Source of the DNA: Deltaproteobacteria bacterium HGW-Deltaproteobacteria-12
GTDB lineage: Bacteria; Desulfobacterota; Syntrophia; Syntrophales; Smithellaceae
DNA: 64,000 nt
Direction of reading: 5' to 3'
Assembly: GCA_002840565.1 (NCBI GenBank)
Contig: PHBK01000001.1
Location: 248,001-312,000, forward strand
Within the stretch, counting starts at the first letter, position 1, and each line of letters starts with the position of its first letter. The notes beneath the pieces are model-generated. The model saw only the letters and a program-made list of their open reading frames with translations. It was not told where the DNA came from and searched no databases. Shown here piece after piece: positions 37,449 through 46,922 of this stretch. The translations under genes were made by a program, and so were the position numbers.

Positions 37449-38459
37449 GTGGAAAACATAGAAGCAAAATTGCGGGAAGAAGCAAAAAGGCTGCTTTTGG
37501 AAAAGAAAGCCGCGGTTATAATCGGGTATGAAAAAGGCACGCTTCCGTTAACGGCAACACCTTGTTTTATCACGTCACCGGAAGAAGCCGACAAACTGGT
37601 CTGGAATAATCTCTGCACGCAGAATCTGGCCAAGTTTGTGCACGATCAGATCACGGCGCATAAGAACTCGCAAAAGCGCGTCAAGCCGGAAGACCGCAAG
37701 AAAAAAGTAATAGGCGTTGTGGCCCGCGGCTGCACGACAAGATCGCTTATTCTTCACCTGCAGGAACGACAGTATGAACGCGATGAAGTATTAATTATCG
37801 GTGTTCCCTGCGACGGCTATATTGACGGCAAGGCGCTGAAAGTAAAGATTAACGGTGCGGATATTGAAGATGGCGGCATCGAGAGCGGCCAGATCAAAAT
37901 GAAGACGTCTGACGGCGACAAAACAGTCGCACTCAAGGATGTGCTGGCGGAAAGCTGCATAACCTGCCGTTTTAATAATCCCATCATTTCCGACACCATG
38001 ATCGGATCACCCGCACCGGCGATGAATCCCGATGCCGAATACAACGACGTGAAAGAATTTGAAGCCAAATCGATTGAAGAACGATGGGCTTATTTCGTCA
38101 AGGAAATGGAAAAGTGCATACGTTGCAACGCCTGCCGTCAGGCCTGTCCTTCCTGCTACTGCCCGACTTGTTTTGTTGAACAGAGTCAGCCGCAGTGGGT
38201 GGGTATAGGCGAAGATAAGAGCGATACGCAGGTGTTCCAGTTTATGCGCCTGTATCATATGGTCGGGCGCTGTGTGGATTGCGGCTCCTGTGTCGCCGTT
38301 TGCCCGATGGGCGTTGATCTGCGCAAATTCCTCAAGAAGATTGACAAGGACTGCTGGGAATTATTCGGCAGCCGCGCGGGGTCCGGTATGGAAGATGTGC
38401 CGCCTCTGGGTAAATTCGACGAGCATCACGATAAACAAGATTTTATCTACAACCCATAA
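37449..38459 (+). CDS. FlxC-like iron-sulfur protein (FrhB-like N-terminal part)
   Basis: A 336-residue protein. The N-terminal part resembles FrhB/coenzyme F420 hydrogenase beta-like sequence (AAVIIGYEKG, VIGVVARGCTTRSLI, IIGVPCDGY), and the C-terminal part has two [4Fe-4S] motifs (CIRCNACRQACP near 223-235 and CVDCGSCVAVCP near 274-285). It is placed like FlxC in the flxABCD-hdrABC clusters known from Desulfovibrio, where it links the flavin subunit to Hdr. It starts at GTG 37449 and is followed by hdrC after 24 nt. The assignment to FlxC is by position and Fe-S content. Confidence 0.8.
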   Translation: MENIEAKLREEAKRLLLEKKAAVIIGYEKGTLPLTATPCFITSPEEADKLVWNNLCTQNLAKFVHDQITAHKNSQKRVKPEDRKKKVIGVVARGCTTRSLILHLQERQYERDEVLIIGVPCDGYIDGKALKVKINGADIEDGGIESGQIKMKTSDGDKTVALKDVLAESCITCRFNNPIISDTMIGSPAPAMNPDAEYNDVKEFEAKSIEERWAYFVKEMEKCIRCNACRQACPSCYCPTCFVEQSQPQWVGIGEDKSDTQVFQFMRLYHMVGRCVDCGSCVAVCPMGVDLRKFLKKIDKDCWELFGSRAGSGMEDVPPLGKFDEHHDKQDFIYNP

Positions 38460-38483
38460 TAAGTTTGGTATGATGGAGTTTAC

Positions 38484-39011
38484 ATGGAAACTTTTCTGGA
38501 AGAAGTAAACAAAAGGATACACGGTGTGCCTCTGCAGGCCTGTTATCACTGCCGGAAGTGCACGGCCGGATGTCCTACCGCGGCACACATGGAATATAAC
38601 CCCAACAAGGTTGTTAAAATGATTCAATACGGCCAGAAGGAGAAGGTTTTGAACAGCTCCACTATCTGGCTTTGCCTGTCCTGCGAAACGTGTATTACCC
38701 GCTGCCCCAATAAAGTGGATATTGCGCGAATGATGGATGTTTTAAGGCAGATGGCTATTGAAGAAGGCATCGGCGCACGGGAGAAAAATATTTTAAAGTT
38801 CCATCAGGCCTTTCTTGCCGGAATAAAACGTGGCGGCCGTATCAACGAACCCATGATGATGGCCCAGTATAAACTTACGTCGGGAGATTTGTTCTCGGAT
38901 GTTATGATGGCTCCGGGTATGTTCCTGAAAGGAAAACTGTCGCTGATGTCTCCCCGCACAAAGGATATGAAATCGGTTAAAGATATTTTTGAGAAAACAA
39001 AAAATATTTAA
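38484..39011 (+). CDS. hdrC: Heterodisulfide reductase subunit C
   Basis: A 175-residue iron-sulfur protein with two [4Fe-4S] motifs: C20, C23, C26, C30 (CYHCRKCTAGCP) and C64, C67, C70, C74 (CLSCETCITRCP). HdrC carries electrons from HdrA to HdrB. The size and motif spacing are typical. The substrate in bacteria lacking CoM/CoB is unknown. It lies between the FlxC-like gene and hdrB. Confidence 0.93.
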   Translation: METFLEEVNKRIHGVPLQACYHCRKCTAGCPTAAHMEYNPNKVVKMIQYGQKEKVLNSSTIWLCLSCETCITRCPNKVDIARMMDVLRQMAIEEGIGAREKNILKFHQAFLAGIKRGGRINEPMMMAQYKLTSGDLFSDVMMAPGMFLKGKLSLMSPRTKDMKSVKDIFEKTKNI

Positions 39012-39086
39012 TGGCATTATTGTCTCGTGTCGAGCCGCAAGCGGCCTGATGCGAGGAAGTTACAAGTATAAAAGGAGGCTACTCTC

Positions 39087-39935
39087 TTGAAAGTTTCATA
39101 TTATCCGGGCTGCTCGCTGCATGCGACGGGAAAAGAATATGATCAGTCCATGAAGGCCGTCAGTCGTGCCCTCAACATCGAACTCAAAGAAGTTGACGAT
39201 TGGTCCTGCTGCGGAGCATCATCCGCGCACAGCACCAATTTCGATTTGTCCATCGCGCTTTCGGCTCGCAATCTCATTGCCGCGGAAAAAGATGCGATGG
39301 ATGTCATGGTGCCCTGTGCCGCCTGTTTCAATCGTTTCAAAATGGCCGAACATCATCTGAAAGCCGATAAAGATCTGAAAGTGAAGATCGAAGGCGTAGT
39401 TGGCGCAAAATATCAGGGCGGCATTGCTATTCGCAATCCGATCGACATCATTTACAATGAAATCGGCATTGATGTGCTGTCGGCAAAGGTTGTAAAACCA
39501 TTGGCGGGACTCAAGCCTGTATCCTATTACGGTTGCCTCCTGCTGCGTCCGCCGGAAGTCTGCGAATTTGAAAATTACGAAAATCCTTATATGCTCGATA
39601 AGATACTGGGCACTCTGGGGGCTGATGTCCGCAACTGGTCGTATAAAACTGATTGCTGCGGTGGATCATTGTCCATCAGCAAAACAGCCATTGTTGTTGA
39701 TATGTGCGACAAACTGATGAGTGCCGCCAAAGAAGCAGGCGCCAATTGCGTTGTAACAGCTTGTCCGCTGTGCATGGCTAATCTGGATATGAGGCCCTCG
39801 AGCGGCTTGAAACTGCCGGTATTTTATTTTACGGAATTGATTTCCCTGGCTATGGGGCTTGACGGGTCTAAGGAAACATTTAAGTCGCACATGTTCGATC
39901 CTCAACCGCTGCTGAGACAATTGCGGTTGATTTAA
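39087..39935 (+). CDS. hdrB: Heterodisulfide reductase subunit B
   Basis: A 282-residue protein with two CCG domains. The first has C9, C41-C42, C77 and C80, giving the CX31-CC-X34-CXXC pattern that binds non-cubane [4Fe-4S] clusters in HdrB. The second contains YYGCLLLRP, DCCGGS and CPLCMAN. HdrB is the catalytic disulfide-reducing subunit. In a bacterium the true thiol/disulfide partner is not known. The TTG start at 39087 follows AAAGGAGG. It is cotranscribed with hdrC. Confidence 0.93.
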   Translation: MKVSYYPGCSLHATGKEYDQSMKAVSRALNIELKEVDDWSCCGASSAHSTNFDLSIALSARNLIAAEKDAMDVMVPCAACFNRFKMAEHHLKADKDLKVKIEGVVGAKYQGGIAIRNPIDIIYNEIGIDVLSAKVVKPLAGLKPVSYYGCLLLRPPEVCEFENYENPYMLDKILGTLGADVRNWSYKTDCCGGSLSISKTAIVVDMCDKLMSAAKEAGANCVVTACPLCMANLDMRPSSGLKLPVFYFTELISLAMGLDGSKETFKSHMFDPQPLLRQLRLI

Positions 39936-40010
39936 TTGCATCGATAAGATGATTATACTTTGCGCTTTTGAAGTTCAAAGGTTGGAGAAAATTCTGAATT
40001 AGGGACAATT

Positions 40011-41033
40011 ATGGAAAAACGTTTGATTAAAAAAGATGCACTAGCGGGTATTGCGAAGAAAATGGCCGGGGATTTGCTGGTTTGGGCGCCGGTAAAAAAA
40101 GAGGATAACGTTCTTTTTGAGCCCCTGCAGAAGAATGACGAGCCATTCTTCGCGTATTTGAATTCCAAAAATGCACCGAAAAATGTTTTCTTCCCGCATA
40201 CTGAAACCATGATGAAATTTACCCGCACGGAAAAGGGTATGGTTTTTTCGTCAGAAGAAAACAAGGCTGATCAGTCGGTGCTATTCGGCGTGCGCCCCTG
40301 TGATGCACACAGCTTCGCGCTTTTGGATATGCTTTTCGATCAGGAAAAATATAAGGATCAGTATTATATAAACAAAAGGAACAACACAACGGTAATCGCG
40401 CTGGCCTGCGTAAAGCCGCCTTATGCCACGTGCTTTTGCACGTCGGTGGACGGCGAGCCGGTTGACGATAAAGGCGTGGATATTCTGCTCGTGGATATCG
40501 GAAGTGACTATCTCGTAGAGTTTGTTACTTCCAAGGGAGAGAAGCTGGTTCGGTATTTTGGCGAAACTAAAGCTGATGCGGCGGCGGAAGCAAAGAAAAG
40601 TGAAGTGGCGGCAAAAGCCAGAGAGGCGATCAAATCCAGGATTCCGGCGCATGAAGTCAAGCCGATTCTGGACAAGAATTTCGATAATCCCTTCTGGAAC
40701 ACAATCCACGGCAAATGCCTGGCCTGCGGCACCTGCACGTATCTGTGCCCGACCTGTCACTGCTTCGACATCAGCGATGAAGTAAAAGGCTCCGACGGTG
40801 TGCGCCTCCGGTCGTGGGATTCCTGCATGTTCCCGATGTTTACCAAGGAAACATCAGGTCACAACCCGCGTTCTTCCCAGAAAGAAAGATGGCGGCAGCG
40901 CGCGATGCACAAGTTCAAGTATTATGTGGACAATTTCAACGCGATTGCCTGCGTGGGATGCGGGCGCTGCGTCATGTATTGCCCCGTGAATATTGATATC
41001 CGTAAAGTTGTAGAAGATATTTCAAAACTATAG
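40011..41033 (+). CDS. FlxB-like 4Fe-4S protein (sulfhydrogenase beta-like)
   Basis: A 340-residue protein of the HydB/AsrA-like family, with the typical SVLFGVRPCDAHSF and VIALACVKPPYATCFC segments, and two C-terminal [4Fe-4S] motifs (CLACGTCTYLCPTC near 236-249, and CVGCGRCVMYCP near 313-324). In Flx clusters it relays electrons between FlxA and the rest of the complex. It is followed after 14 nt by the FNR-like gene. The ATG at 40011 has only a weak AGGGAC upstream. Confidence 0.85.
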   Translation: MEKRLIKKDALAGIAKKMAGDLLVWAPVKKEDNVLFEPLQKNDEPFFAYLNSKNAPKNVFFPHTETMMKFTRTEKGMVFSSEENKADQSVLFGVRPCDAHSFALLDMLFDQEKYKDQYYINKRNNTTVIALACVKPPYATCFCTSVDGEPVDDKGVDILLVDIGSDYLVEFVTSKGEKLVRYFGETKADAAAEAKKSEVAAKAREAIKSRIPAHEVKPILDKNFDNPFWNTIHGKCLACGTCTYLCPTCHCFDISDEVKGSDGVRLRSWDSCMFPMFTKETSGHNPRSSQKERWRQRAMHKFKYYVDNFNAIACVGCGRCVMYCPVNIDIRKVVEDISKL

Positions 41034-41047
41034 ATAGGGAGTTAGTA

Positions 41048-41887
41048 ATGCAAAACCCGTATATACCTTATCCGGTTGTAGTGGATAAAATCATTACTGA
41101 AGTCGATACCAAAGACATTAAAACGTTCCGCTTCAAGTTTATCAACCCGGAAGATGAAGCCAAGTATGCTTATATCCCCGGCCAGTTCGGCGAATTATCC
41201 ATTTACGGCAAAGGCGAATCGCCTATCGGTATCGCTTCTTCACCGACACAAAAAGGCTATGTCGAGTTTACCGTCCAGAAAGCCGGCGTGGTTACTTCGG
41301 CGCTTCATGAAATGGAAGAAGGAGAAGTGATGGGCCTCCGCGGGCCGCTCGGTAACTCCTGGCCGCTGGAATTTCTCGAAGGAAAGAACATTGTCATTGT
41401 CGGCGGCGGATTTGCCTTTACCACTTTGCGGTCTCTGATCAATTACATGATTTTCGGCGACAACCGTAAACGCTTCGGCAATATCACGATTATTTACGGG
41501 GCAAGAAACCCCGGCCTGCTGCTTTATAAAGATGAATTGATCGAATGGGGCAAAAGGGACGATTTAAACCTGAATGTCACGGTCGACAAGGGCGATGCGA
41601 CCTGGAAGGGCAAGGAAGGATTTGTGCCCGCCGTCTGTAAGGAAGTAGCTCCCAGCAAGGAAAACGCTGTGGCGGTCATCTGCGGTCCGCCGATCATGAT
41701 TCGTTTCACTTTACCGGTGTTTTTTGACCTTGGTTTCTCCAAAGAGAATATTATTACATCCCTGGAAATGCGCATGAAGTGCGGCATCGGCAAGTGCGGC
41801 CGCTGCAACGTCGGCAGTAAATATGTCTGCAAGGACGGCCCCGTATTTTCACTGGCGGAGCTCGATAAGCTGACTCCGGAATATTAA
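41048..41887 (+). CDS. FlxA-like NAD(P)H-flavin oxidoreductase
   Basis: A 279-residue FNR-fold protein, similar to the gamma subunit of sulfhydrogenases, AsrB and FlxA. The FAD-binding part has AYIPGQFGELS and GIASSP, the NAD(P)-binding part has IVIVGGGFAFTTLRSL, and the C-terminus holds a [2Fe-2S] site (CGIGKCGRCNVG and a later C). It should feed NAD(P)H electrons into the Flx-Hdr complex. It is the last gene of the operon before a strong terminator (41913). Confidence 0.9.
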   Translation: MQNPYIPYPVVVDKIITEVDTKDIKTFRFKFINPEDEAKYAYIPGQFGELSIYGKGESPIGIASSPTQKGYVEFTVQKAGVVTSALHEMEEGEVMGLRGPLGNSWPLEFLEGKNIVIVGGGFAFTTLRSLINYMIFGDNRKRFGNITIIYGARNPGLLLYKDELIEWGKRDDLNLNVTVDKGDATWKGKEGFVPAVCKEVAPSKENAVAVICGPPIMIRFTLPVFFDLGFSKENIITSLEMRMKCGIGKCGRCNVGSKYVCKDGPVFSLAELDKLTPEY

Positions 41888-41912
41888 CGCCTATAAAAAG
41901 TTATCTGTATCC

Positions 41913-41940
41913 AAAGGGAGCCTGCGCGCTCCCTTTTCTG
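41913..41940 (+). terminator. Intrinsic terminator of the Flx-Hdr operon
   Basis: AAAGGGAGC (41913-41921) pairs with GCTCCCTTT (41928-41936) around CTGCGC and is followed by T residues. It separates the operon from glnS. Confidence 0.9.
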
Positions 41941-41973
41941 TTTAGCTATAAAAAGGATCGAGGAGTTTAATGT

Positions 41974-43656
41974 ATGACACAACCAATAGAATCACCCTGC
42001 ACCGATTTTATCCGTGATATCATTGAAGAAGGACAACGCCTCGGCAAACATGAAGGACGCGTTGCCACGCGTTTTCCACCCGAACCCAACGGGTATATTC
42101 ATATCGGGCATGCCAAGTCGGTTTGCCTCAATTTCGGAATTGCCAGGCAGTATCAGGGGACCTGTAACCTCCGGATGGATGATACGGATCCGCTGGGCGA
42201 GTCCATGGAATACGTGGAATCAATTATTCGTGATATCCGCTGGCTGGGATTTGACTGGGAAAACCGTCTGTTTTATGCCTCTGATTATTTCGAAAAGATT
42301 TATTCTTTCGCCGTTGAACTCATCAAAAAAGGCGAAGCCTATGTATGCAGTTTAAGCGCCGATGAAATAAGGGAGCACCGCGGAACATTTACTCAACCGG
42401 GCAAGGAAAGCCCCTATCGGAACCGCCCGGTGGAAGAAAACCTTGATCTTTTTGCGCGCATGCGGCAAGGGGAGTTCGAGGATGGCGCCCATGTTCTGCG
42501 GGCCAAGATCGACATGGCTGCGCCCAATATTGTCATGCGCGACCCCATCATCTACCGTATCAAGCGGGAACCACACTACCGGACCGGAAATTCATGGGTG
42601 ATTTATCCGATGTACGATTTTGCCCACTGCCTTTCCGACGCCCTGGAAGGAATCACCCACTCCATCTGTACCCTGGAGTTCGAAAACAATCGTCCCTTGT
42701 ATGACTGGATCGTGGAGAGGCTGATCGAAGGTCCCCGGCCGCAGCAGATCGAATTTGCCCGTCTCAATTTGAGTTATACTGTTCTAAGCAAACGCCGGCT
42801 CATTGAATTGGTGCAGAAGAATTATGTGCAGGGATGGGATGATCCGCGCATGCCCACCGTGACCGGAATGCGGCGGCGGGGTTTCACGCCGGAGGCCATT
42901 CGACAATTCTGCGCCGCAATCGGTGTGGCCAAAAACGACAACCTGATTGACGTATCCCTGCTGGAGCATTGCGTTCGTGATGATCTGAATGACCGCGCGC
43001 CCAGAGCGATGTGCGTCCTGCGTCCCCTGCGGGTAGTCATCGATAATTATCCGGAAGGCCAGCTGGAGCAATTCGAGTGCGCCAATCATCCGCAGCGTCC
43101 CGAGATGGGGATAAGAGAGATTCCCTTTTCCCGGGTGCTCTATATAGAGCATGACGATTTTATGGAAAATCCACCCAAAAAATATCATCGCCTCGGTCCG
43201 GGGCGGGAAGTCCGCCTGCGCAATGCCTACGTTATAAAATGTGAAAGCATGGTGCAAGACGAAAAAACAGGCGAAGTAGCTGAATTGCACTGCACCTATG
43301 ATCCCCACACCCGCAATGCACCGCCGGCGGATGGACGCAAGGTTCAGGGAGTTATTCACTGGGTCGCCGCCGGGCAGTGTGTGGATGCCGAGGTGCGGTT
43401 ATATGACCGGCTGTTCAGCATAGAGGATCCGGGAAGCGAAGAAGACTTTACAAAATATCTGAATCCGGATTCTGTGGAGATACTGACGACCTGCTATGCT
43501 GAGTTAACCCTTAAAAATGCAGAACCGGGGAGCAAATATCAGTTTGAGAGGCTGGGATATTTTTGTTTTGATGAAAAGGATTCAAAGGCAGGCAAGCCTG
43601 TTTTTAATCGTATCGTGCCGCTGCGGGATTCATGGGCGAAGATAGCCAAAGATTAA
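41974..43656 (+). CDS. glnS: Glutaminyl-tRNA synthetase
   Basis: A 560-residue class Ib synthetase that charges tRNA-Gln. It has HIGH at 43-46 ([11 protein letters not shown]), the KMSKS counterpart VLSKRRL near residue 269, and the C-terminal anticodon-binding beta barrels. Sequence such as WGDPRMPT is here WDDPRMPT, normal for GlnRS. It has its own ribosome site and lies after the Hdr operon terminator. Presence of GlnS together with a YqeY-type protein does not show whether a GatCAB route also exists. Confidence 0.97.
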   Translation: MTQPIESPCTDFIRDIIEEGQRLGKHEGRVATRFPPEPNGYIHIGHAKSVCLNFGIARQYQGTCNLRMDDTDPLGESMEYVESIIRDIRWLGFDWENRLFYASDYFEKIYSFAVELIKKGEAYVCSLSADEIREHRGTFTQPGKESPYRNRPVEENLDLFARMRQGEFEDGAHVLRAKIDMAAPNIVMRDPIIYRIKREPHYRTGNSWVIYPMYDFAHCLSDALEGITHSICTLEFENNRPLYDWIVERLIEGPRPQQIEFARLNLSYTVLSKRRLIELVQKNYVQGWDDPRMPTVTGMRRRGFTPEAIRQFCAAIGVAKNDNLIDVSLLEHCVRDDLNDRAPRAMCVLRPLRVVIDNYPEGQLEQFECANHPQRPEMGIREIPFSRVLYIEHDDFMENPPKKYHRLGPGREVRLRNAYVIKCESMVQDEKTGEVAELHCTYDPHTRNAPPADGRKVQGVIHWVAAGQCVDAEVRLYDRLFSIEDPGSEEDFTKYLNPDSVEILTTCYAELTLKNAEPGSKYQFERLGYFCFDEKDSKAGKPVFNRIVPLRDSWAKIAKD

Positions 43657-43720
43657 AAGATGGCTGGGGAACATTCGGGCAATCAGCAGAGCGCCTTTGA
43701 TCTGTGTGTTACTCTGTTCT

Positions 43721-44854
43721 CTATCCTACGAAATCGAGATAGTTATCCGTTGTAACCAGCTCAAACGTAGCACCAGGATAGGACTCCAGCCATTTTTTCG
43801 GCGGCTTGTTCTTCTTTTTGCTTGTCCATTTGCACTCGAAACCGAATAAACCACCATCGCGCTCTTCGACATAGTCAATCTCTTTACCATCGTATGTGCG
43901 CCAAAAGTAAATGTTGCCGTATATCCCGGCATAAGATCGTTTTTTCAATCGCTCGGTTACGATGAAGTTCTCCCACAGCGCACCAATATCATTGCGGGAA
44001 TCAAGCAGGTTGTACTGGCCAATGACAGCGTTGCGAATCCCGTTATCCAGGAAGTAGTATTTTGCCTTGCTGGTCACCTCATTGCGCAGATTGCGGCTTA
44101 ACCCACCCAGCCGCAAAATGACGAAAGCCTTTTCCAGGATATCCAGATACCTACCGACGGTTTTCACATCCAGTTTGACCTGGGTAGCCAATTCGTTCAG
44201 GGATACTTCGCTCCCTACCTGAAAGGCGATCAGTTTCAGGAGATCCAGAAGCGTACGGGATGAGCGAACACGGTCCATTGCCAATACATCTTTCAACAGA
44301 TAGGAACCGACCAGTTCTTCCAGCAGTTCGATCTTTTCTTTTCTTCCGTCTGCCATAACCGTTTCCGGATAGGAGCCGTAAACAAGATATTCCTCCAACC
44401 GCTGGCGTAGATCGTAACTGTTGAATTTCTGCTTCAACTCCATCTGGCTGATTGGGAAAAGCGTAAGGATTCGCTTTCGCCCGGTGAGTGGTTCTCCGAT
44501 TGCCCCGGCCAGGTCGAAGGATGAAGAACCGGTGGCGATGATCCGGAGAGCGGGAAGATGATCGACCAGGATTTTTAATCCCATACCGATGTCCGGAATT
44601 TGCTGTGCTTCGTCAATTGCCACTAATTCGAATCCCTCGGCAAAGGCAAGAATCTGCTTCACATCGGCCGAACCAAGCAGATTGCGGATGCGGACATCGT
44701 CACCAGTTTCCAAACGGTATCGCAGACCACAGGAATCCAGATATGATTTGAGTAGAGTTGTTTTGCCGGCCCGGCGAGGTCCGTATAAGATCAGTGCCTT
44801 GCCGGGGACAAGAAAAGAATCAATCTTCAGGAATCGATTAATTAATTCTGTCAT
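43721..44854 (-). CDS. AAA ATPase with DUF4143 domain
   Basis: A 377-residue protein of the AAA_14/DUF4143 family. It has Walker A GPRRAGKTT near the N-terminus and Walker B ELVAIDEAQQIP near 80, and the C-terminal DUF4143 part (IGALWENFIVTERLKKR; FWRTYDGKEIDYVEER) resembles a restriction-nuclease fold. The function is unproved. Members are scattered, accessory and often autoregulated. A perfect 26-nt palindrome (44861-44886) sits just before the ATG. It is a likely acquisition between glnS and the NtrC gene. Confidence 0.9.
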   Translation of the reverse strand: MTELINRFLKIDSFLVPGKALILYGPRRAGKTTLLKSYLDSCGLRYRLETGDDVRIRNLLGSADVKQILAFAEGFELVAIDEAQQIPDIGMGLKILVDHLPALRIIATGSSSFDLAGAIGEPLTGRKRILTLFPISQMELKQKFNSYDLRQRLEEYLVYGSYPETVMADGRKEKIELLEELVGSYLLKDVLAMDRVRSSRTLLDLLKLIAFQVGSEVSLNELATQVKLDVKTVGRYLDILEKAFVILRLGGLSRNLRNEVTSKAKYYFLDNGIRNAVIGQYNLLDSRNDIGALWENFIVTERLKKRSYAGIYGNIYFWRTYDGKEIDYVEERDGGLFGFECKWTSKKKNKPPKKWLESYPGATFELVTTDNYLDFVG

Positions 44855-44860
44855 AAATAC

Positions 44861-44886
44861 TCCATAAAATAATCATATTTTATGGA
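44861..44886. promoter_or_regulatory. Palindromic operator upstream of the AAA/DUF4143 gene
   Basis: TCCATAAAATA (44861-44871) and TATTTTATGGA (44876-44886) are perfect inverted arms around a 4-nt centre, starting 7 nt upstream of the ATPase ATG. It is placed where binding would block transcription or translation initiation. Confidence 0.65.
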
Positions 44887-45047
44887 ATTATACCCCCTGT
44901 ATTTTGTTTTTGCAATAATAATTTACCAGAATCGGATTCTTCGAAAACCTGATGATGACGATAGACGGCAAATGTAGGATCGTTTTTTCATCGGTACGCC
45001 TGTTTTTCCTCATTATTTGATAATTGCTTAATATGGGATTTTTTTTA

Positions 45048-46418
45048 CTAATCCCTATCGTTTTGCAATTCCTTCAGCTTTCGCCATAGGGTTGTGTAGC
45101 CAATCCCCAATTTTTTGGCGACTAATTTATGATCATTTCCGTGTTTTTCCAGGGCTTTCAGAAGATACTGCTTCTCCACCTCTTTTAATGGAACTATGTC
45201 CTGCTCGGCCATTATTTGTTGTTCGCCTTTCCTGGTGTCATTCCTTCTTACGTGATCGTGAGCAAGAGGGAAATCCTCCGGTGTAAGAACAACGTTGTTT
45301 GTCAGCACAACAGCCCTTTCGATACTATTTTTAAGCTCGCGCACATTTCCCGGCCAATTATAAGCAGCGAGAATTTTCTTTGCTTCCGCCGAAATTCCGG
45401 TGATATTCTTTCCCATCTGACGAAGGAAGTCTCTCAGGAAATAATCGATCAACAGGGGGATATCTTCCTTCCTTTCCCTCAACGGAGCTATTTTTATATC
45501 AACGACGCTTAAACGATAAAACAAATCGGCACGGAAATTCCCCTCCGCCGCCATTTTGCCAATATCCTTATTGGTCGCGGCGATAAACCGGACATCAACT
45601 TTACGAAATGTCGTGTCACCTACTCGCCTGATTTCTTTCGTCTCGATAACTCTTAATAGCTTGGATTGAAATTGTGCGGTGGTATCTCCGATTTCGTCCA
45701 TAAAAAGAGTCCCTCTATCGGCAGCTTCAAAGAGACCTTTTTTATCACGTCCGGCGCCGGTAAACGCACCTTTGACATAGCCAAATAATTCACTTTCCAG
45801 AATACTGTCCGGAATAGCTGCACAATTAATGGCTATGTAAGGATTGTTTTTGCGATTTGTGCAACTGTTATGGATTGCTTCCGCAATAAGTTCCTTGCCG
45901 GTTCCGCTTTCACCGGTAAGCAAAACATTGCCGTCAGTGTCAGCAACTTTCACAGCAGTTTGAATCGTCTGTTTTATGCTGTCCGAAACGCCGATTATAT
46001 CTTCGAACTCGCTCGATTTTTTTACATCTTTTAGATATGCGGCTTTATCTGCATTACTCATCGCGTCTTCTATTATATCCATGATCTCGTCCGGTGATAT
46101 TGGTTTGAGAATATAATTGAAGGCGCCAATTTTCATTGTCTGAACAATACAATCAACAGAACCATACAACGTCAGAATTATTACTTTTGTTTTCGGGGAA
46201 TGATCTTTGACCCATTGTACAATGCCGACACAACCGCATTGATCGACGCAGAGATCACTGATTACCAGATGATAATGCTTTTTTTCCAGAAGCGTAATCC
46301 CTTCTGGTTCATCCTTTGCTTCGCTGACGCTATAACCTTCTTCCTGAAGGCGGGCTTTAAGCAGACTTCTATATTTTTCGTCGTGATCAATGAGTAAAAT
46401 ATTTTTTAAATTCCGCAT
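45048..46418 (-). CDS. Orphan NtrC-family sigma-54-dependent regulator
   Basis: A 456-residue regulator. The receiver has phospho-acceptor D55 and an IDHD acidic pair at 10-13. The AAA+ domain carries GESGTGKE, GAFTGA and Walker B (GTLFMDEIGDT), and a C-terminal Fis-type helix-turn-helix follows (NDHKLVAKKLGIGYTTLWRK). No kinase gene is adjacent. It is divergent from nuo across a 515-bp region that contains a good sigma-54 promoter and repeated TTTCA-N3-TGAAA-like sites, so it probably activates nuo. Confidence 0.94.
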   Translation of the reverse strand: MRNLKNILLIDHDEKYRSLLKARLQEEGYSVSEAKDEPEGITLLEKKHYHLVISDLCVDQCGCVGIVQWVKDHSPKTKVIILTLYGSVDCIVQTMKIGAFNYILKPISPDEIMDIIEDAMSNADKAAYLKDVKKSSEFEDIIGVSDSIKQTIQTAVKVADTDGNVLLTGESGTGKELIAEAIHNSCTNRKNNPYIAINCAAIPDSILESELFGYVKGAFTGAGRDKKGLFEAADRGTLFMDEIGDTTAQFQSKLLRVIETKEIRRVGDTTFRKVDVRFIAATNKDIGKMAAEGNFRADLFYRLSVVDIKIAPLRERKEDIPLLIDYFLRDFLRQMGKNITGISAEAKKILAAYNWPGNVRELKNSIERAVVLTNNVVLTPEDFPLAHDHVRRNDTRKGEQQIMAEQDIVPLKEVEKQYLLKALEKHGNDHKLVAKKLGIGYTTLWRKLKELQNDRD

Positions 46419-46440
46419 CCTGAAAAAACCTCTGAAACCT

Positions 46441-46459
46441 AAATTTCAAAATGAAATTT
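46441..46459. promoter_or_regulatory. Candidate activator site A (near the NtrC gene)
   Basis: A perfect palindrome AAATTTCA-AAA-TGAAATTT, 23 nt upstream of the NtrC-type start codon. It shares the core TTTCA-N3-TGAAA with sites nearer nuo and could mediate autoregulation. Confidence 0.55.
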
Positions 46460-46606
46460 ACCCATATGACATATTCGACTATTTTAGCAAGTGAATAATT
46501 TAATTATTTATTATGACGCTATCGGAATTTGCTATCTCCTGAAAAATAAAGACATATTTTAAAATTAAGTTGCTAACGTCTCAATATATAAATCAAATTA
46601 TAATTA

Positions 46607-46641
46607 TTTCAAGTTGATATAAACATTATTTCATTATGGAA
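46607..46641. promoter_or_regulatory. Candidate tandem enhancer sites for nuo
   Basis: TTTCAAGTTGATA (46607-46619) and TTTCATTATGGAA (46629-46641) are imperfect copies of TTTCA-N3-TGAAA, 22 nt apart (about two helical turns) and about 150-180 bp upstream of the sigma-54 box. This is the usual place for enhancers bound by NtrC-type proteins. Confidence 0.5.
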
Positions 46642-46769
46642 TGATATTACTGCCATTGATCGTCTGATTAAAAAACAATTGGAATAGCGGGTATTCATAA
46701 TAATCAGTAAAAAATATTTTGCTTATTATTACAAATACTTATCATGATTTACATTGTTTTTCTGTAATA

Positions 46770-46782
46770 TTTCATTTTGAAA
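46770..46782. promoter_or_regulatory. Candidate activator site next to the nuo promoter
   Basis: TTTCATTTTGAAA is a perfect TTTCA-N3-TGAAA palindrome, just upstream of the -24 element of the nuo promoter. Its closeness to the promoter could allow repression as well as activation. Confidence 0.45.
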
Positions 46783-46788
46783 AACAAT

Positions 46789-46804
46789 TGGCATTGTATT
46801 TGCT
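46789..46804 (+). promoter_or_regulatory. Sigma-54 promoter of the nuo operon
   Basis: TGGCAT-TGTAT-TTGCT. The invariant GG (46790-46791) and GC (46802-46803) are separated by exactly 10 nt, as sigma-54 RNA polymerase requires. The predicted start is about 120 nt before nuoA. Confidence 0.72.
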
Positions 46805-46824
46805 GTATAGAAAAGGTAACTGTT

Positions 46825-46922
46825 AAATCAATGACACTCGCTGAAAACAAGCGGAGTGCAGTTTGAAGCGTAAGTGGAATTGATCCCGAAAGCGAAGCCC
46901 AGCAGGCAGAGCTATTCGGGAA
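46825..46922 (+). repeat. Dispersed structured repeat, copy 2
   Basis: Similar to 8464-8566. The blocks AAATCAATGACACTCGCTG, GTGGAATTGATCCCGAAAGC and GCTATTCGGG are shared. CACTC-GCT can pair with AGC-GGAGTG, and CCCGAA with TTCGGG. It ends a few bases before the nuoA GTG and after the predicted sigma-54 start, so it would lie in the nuo mRNA leader. Confidence 0.8.
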
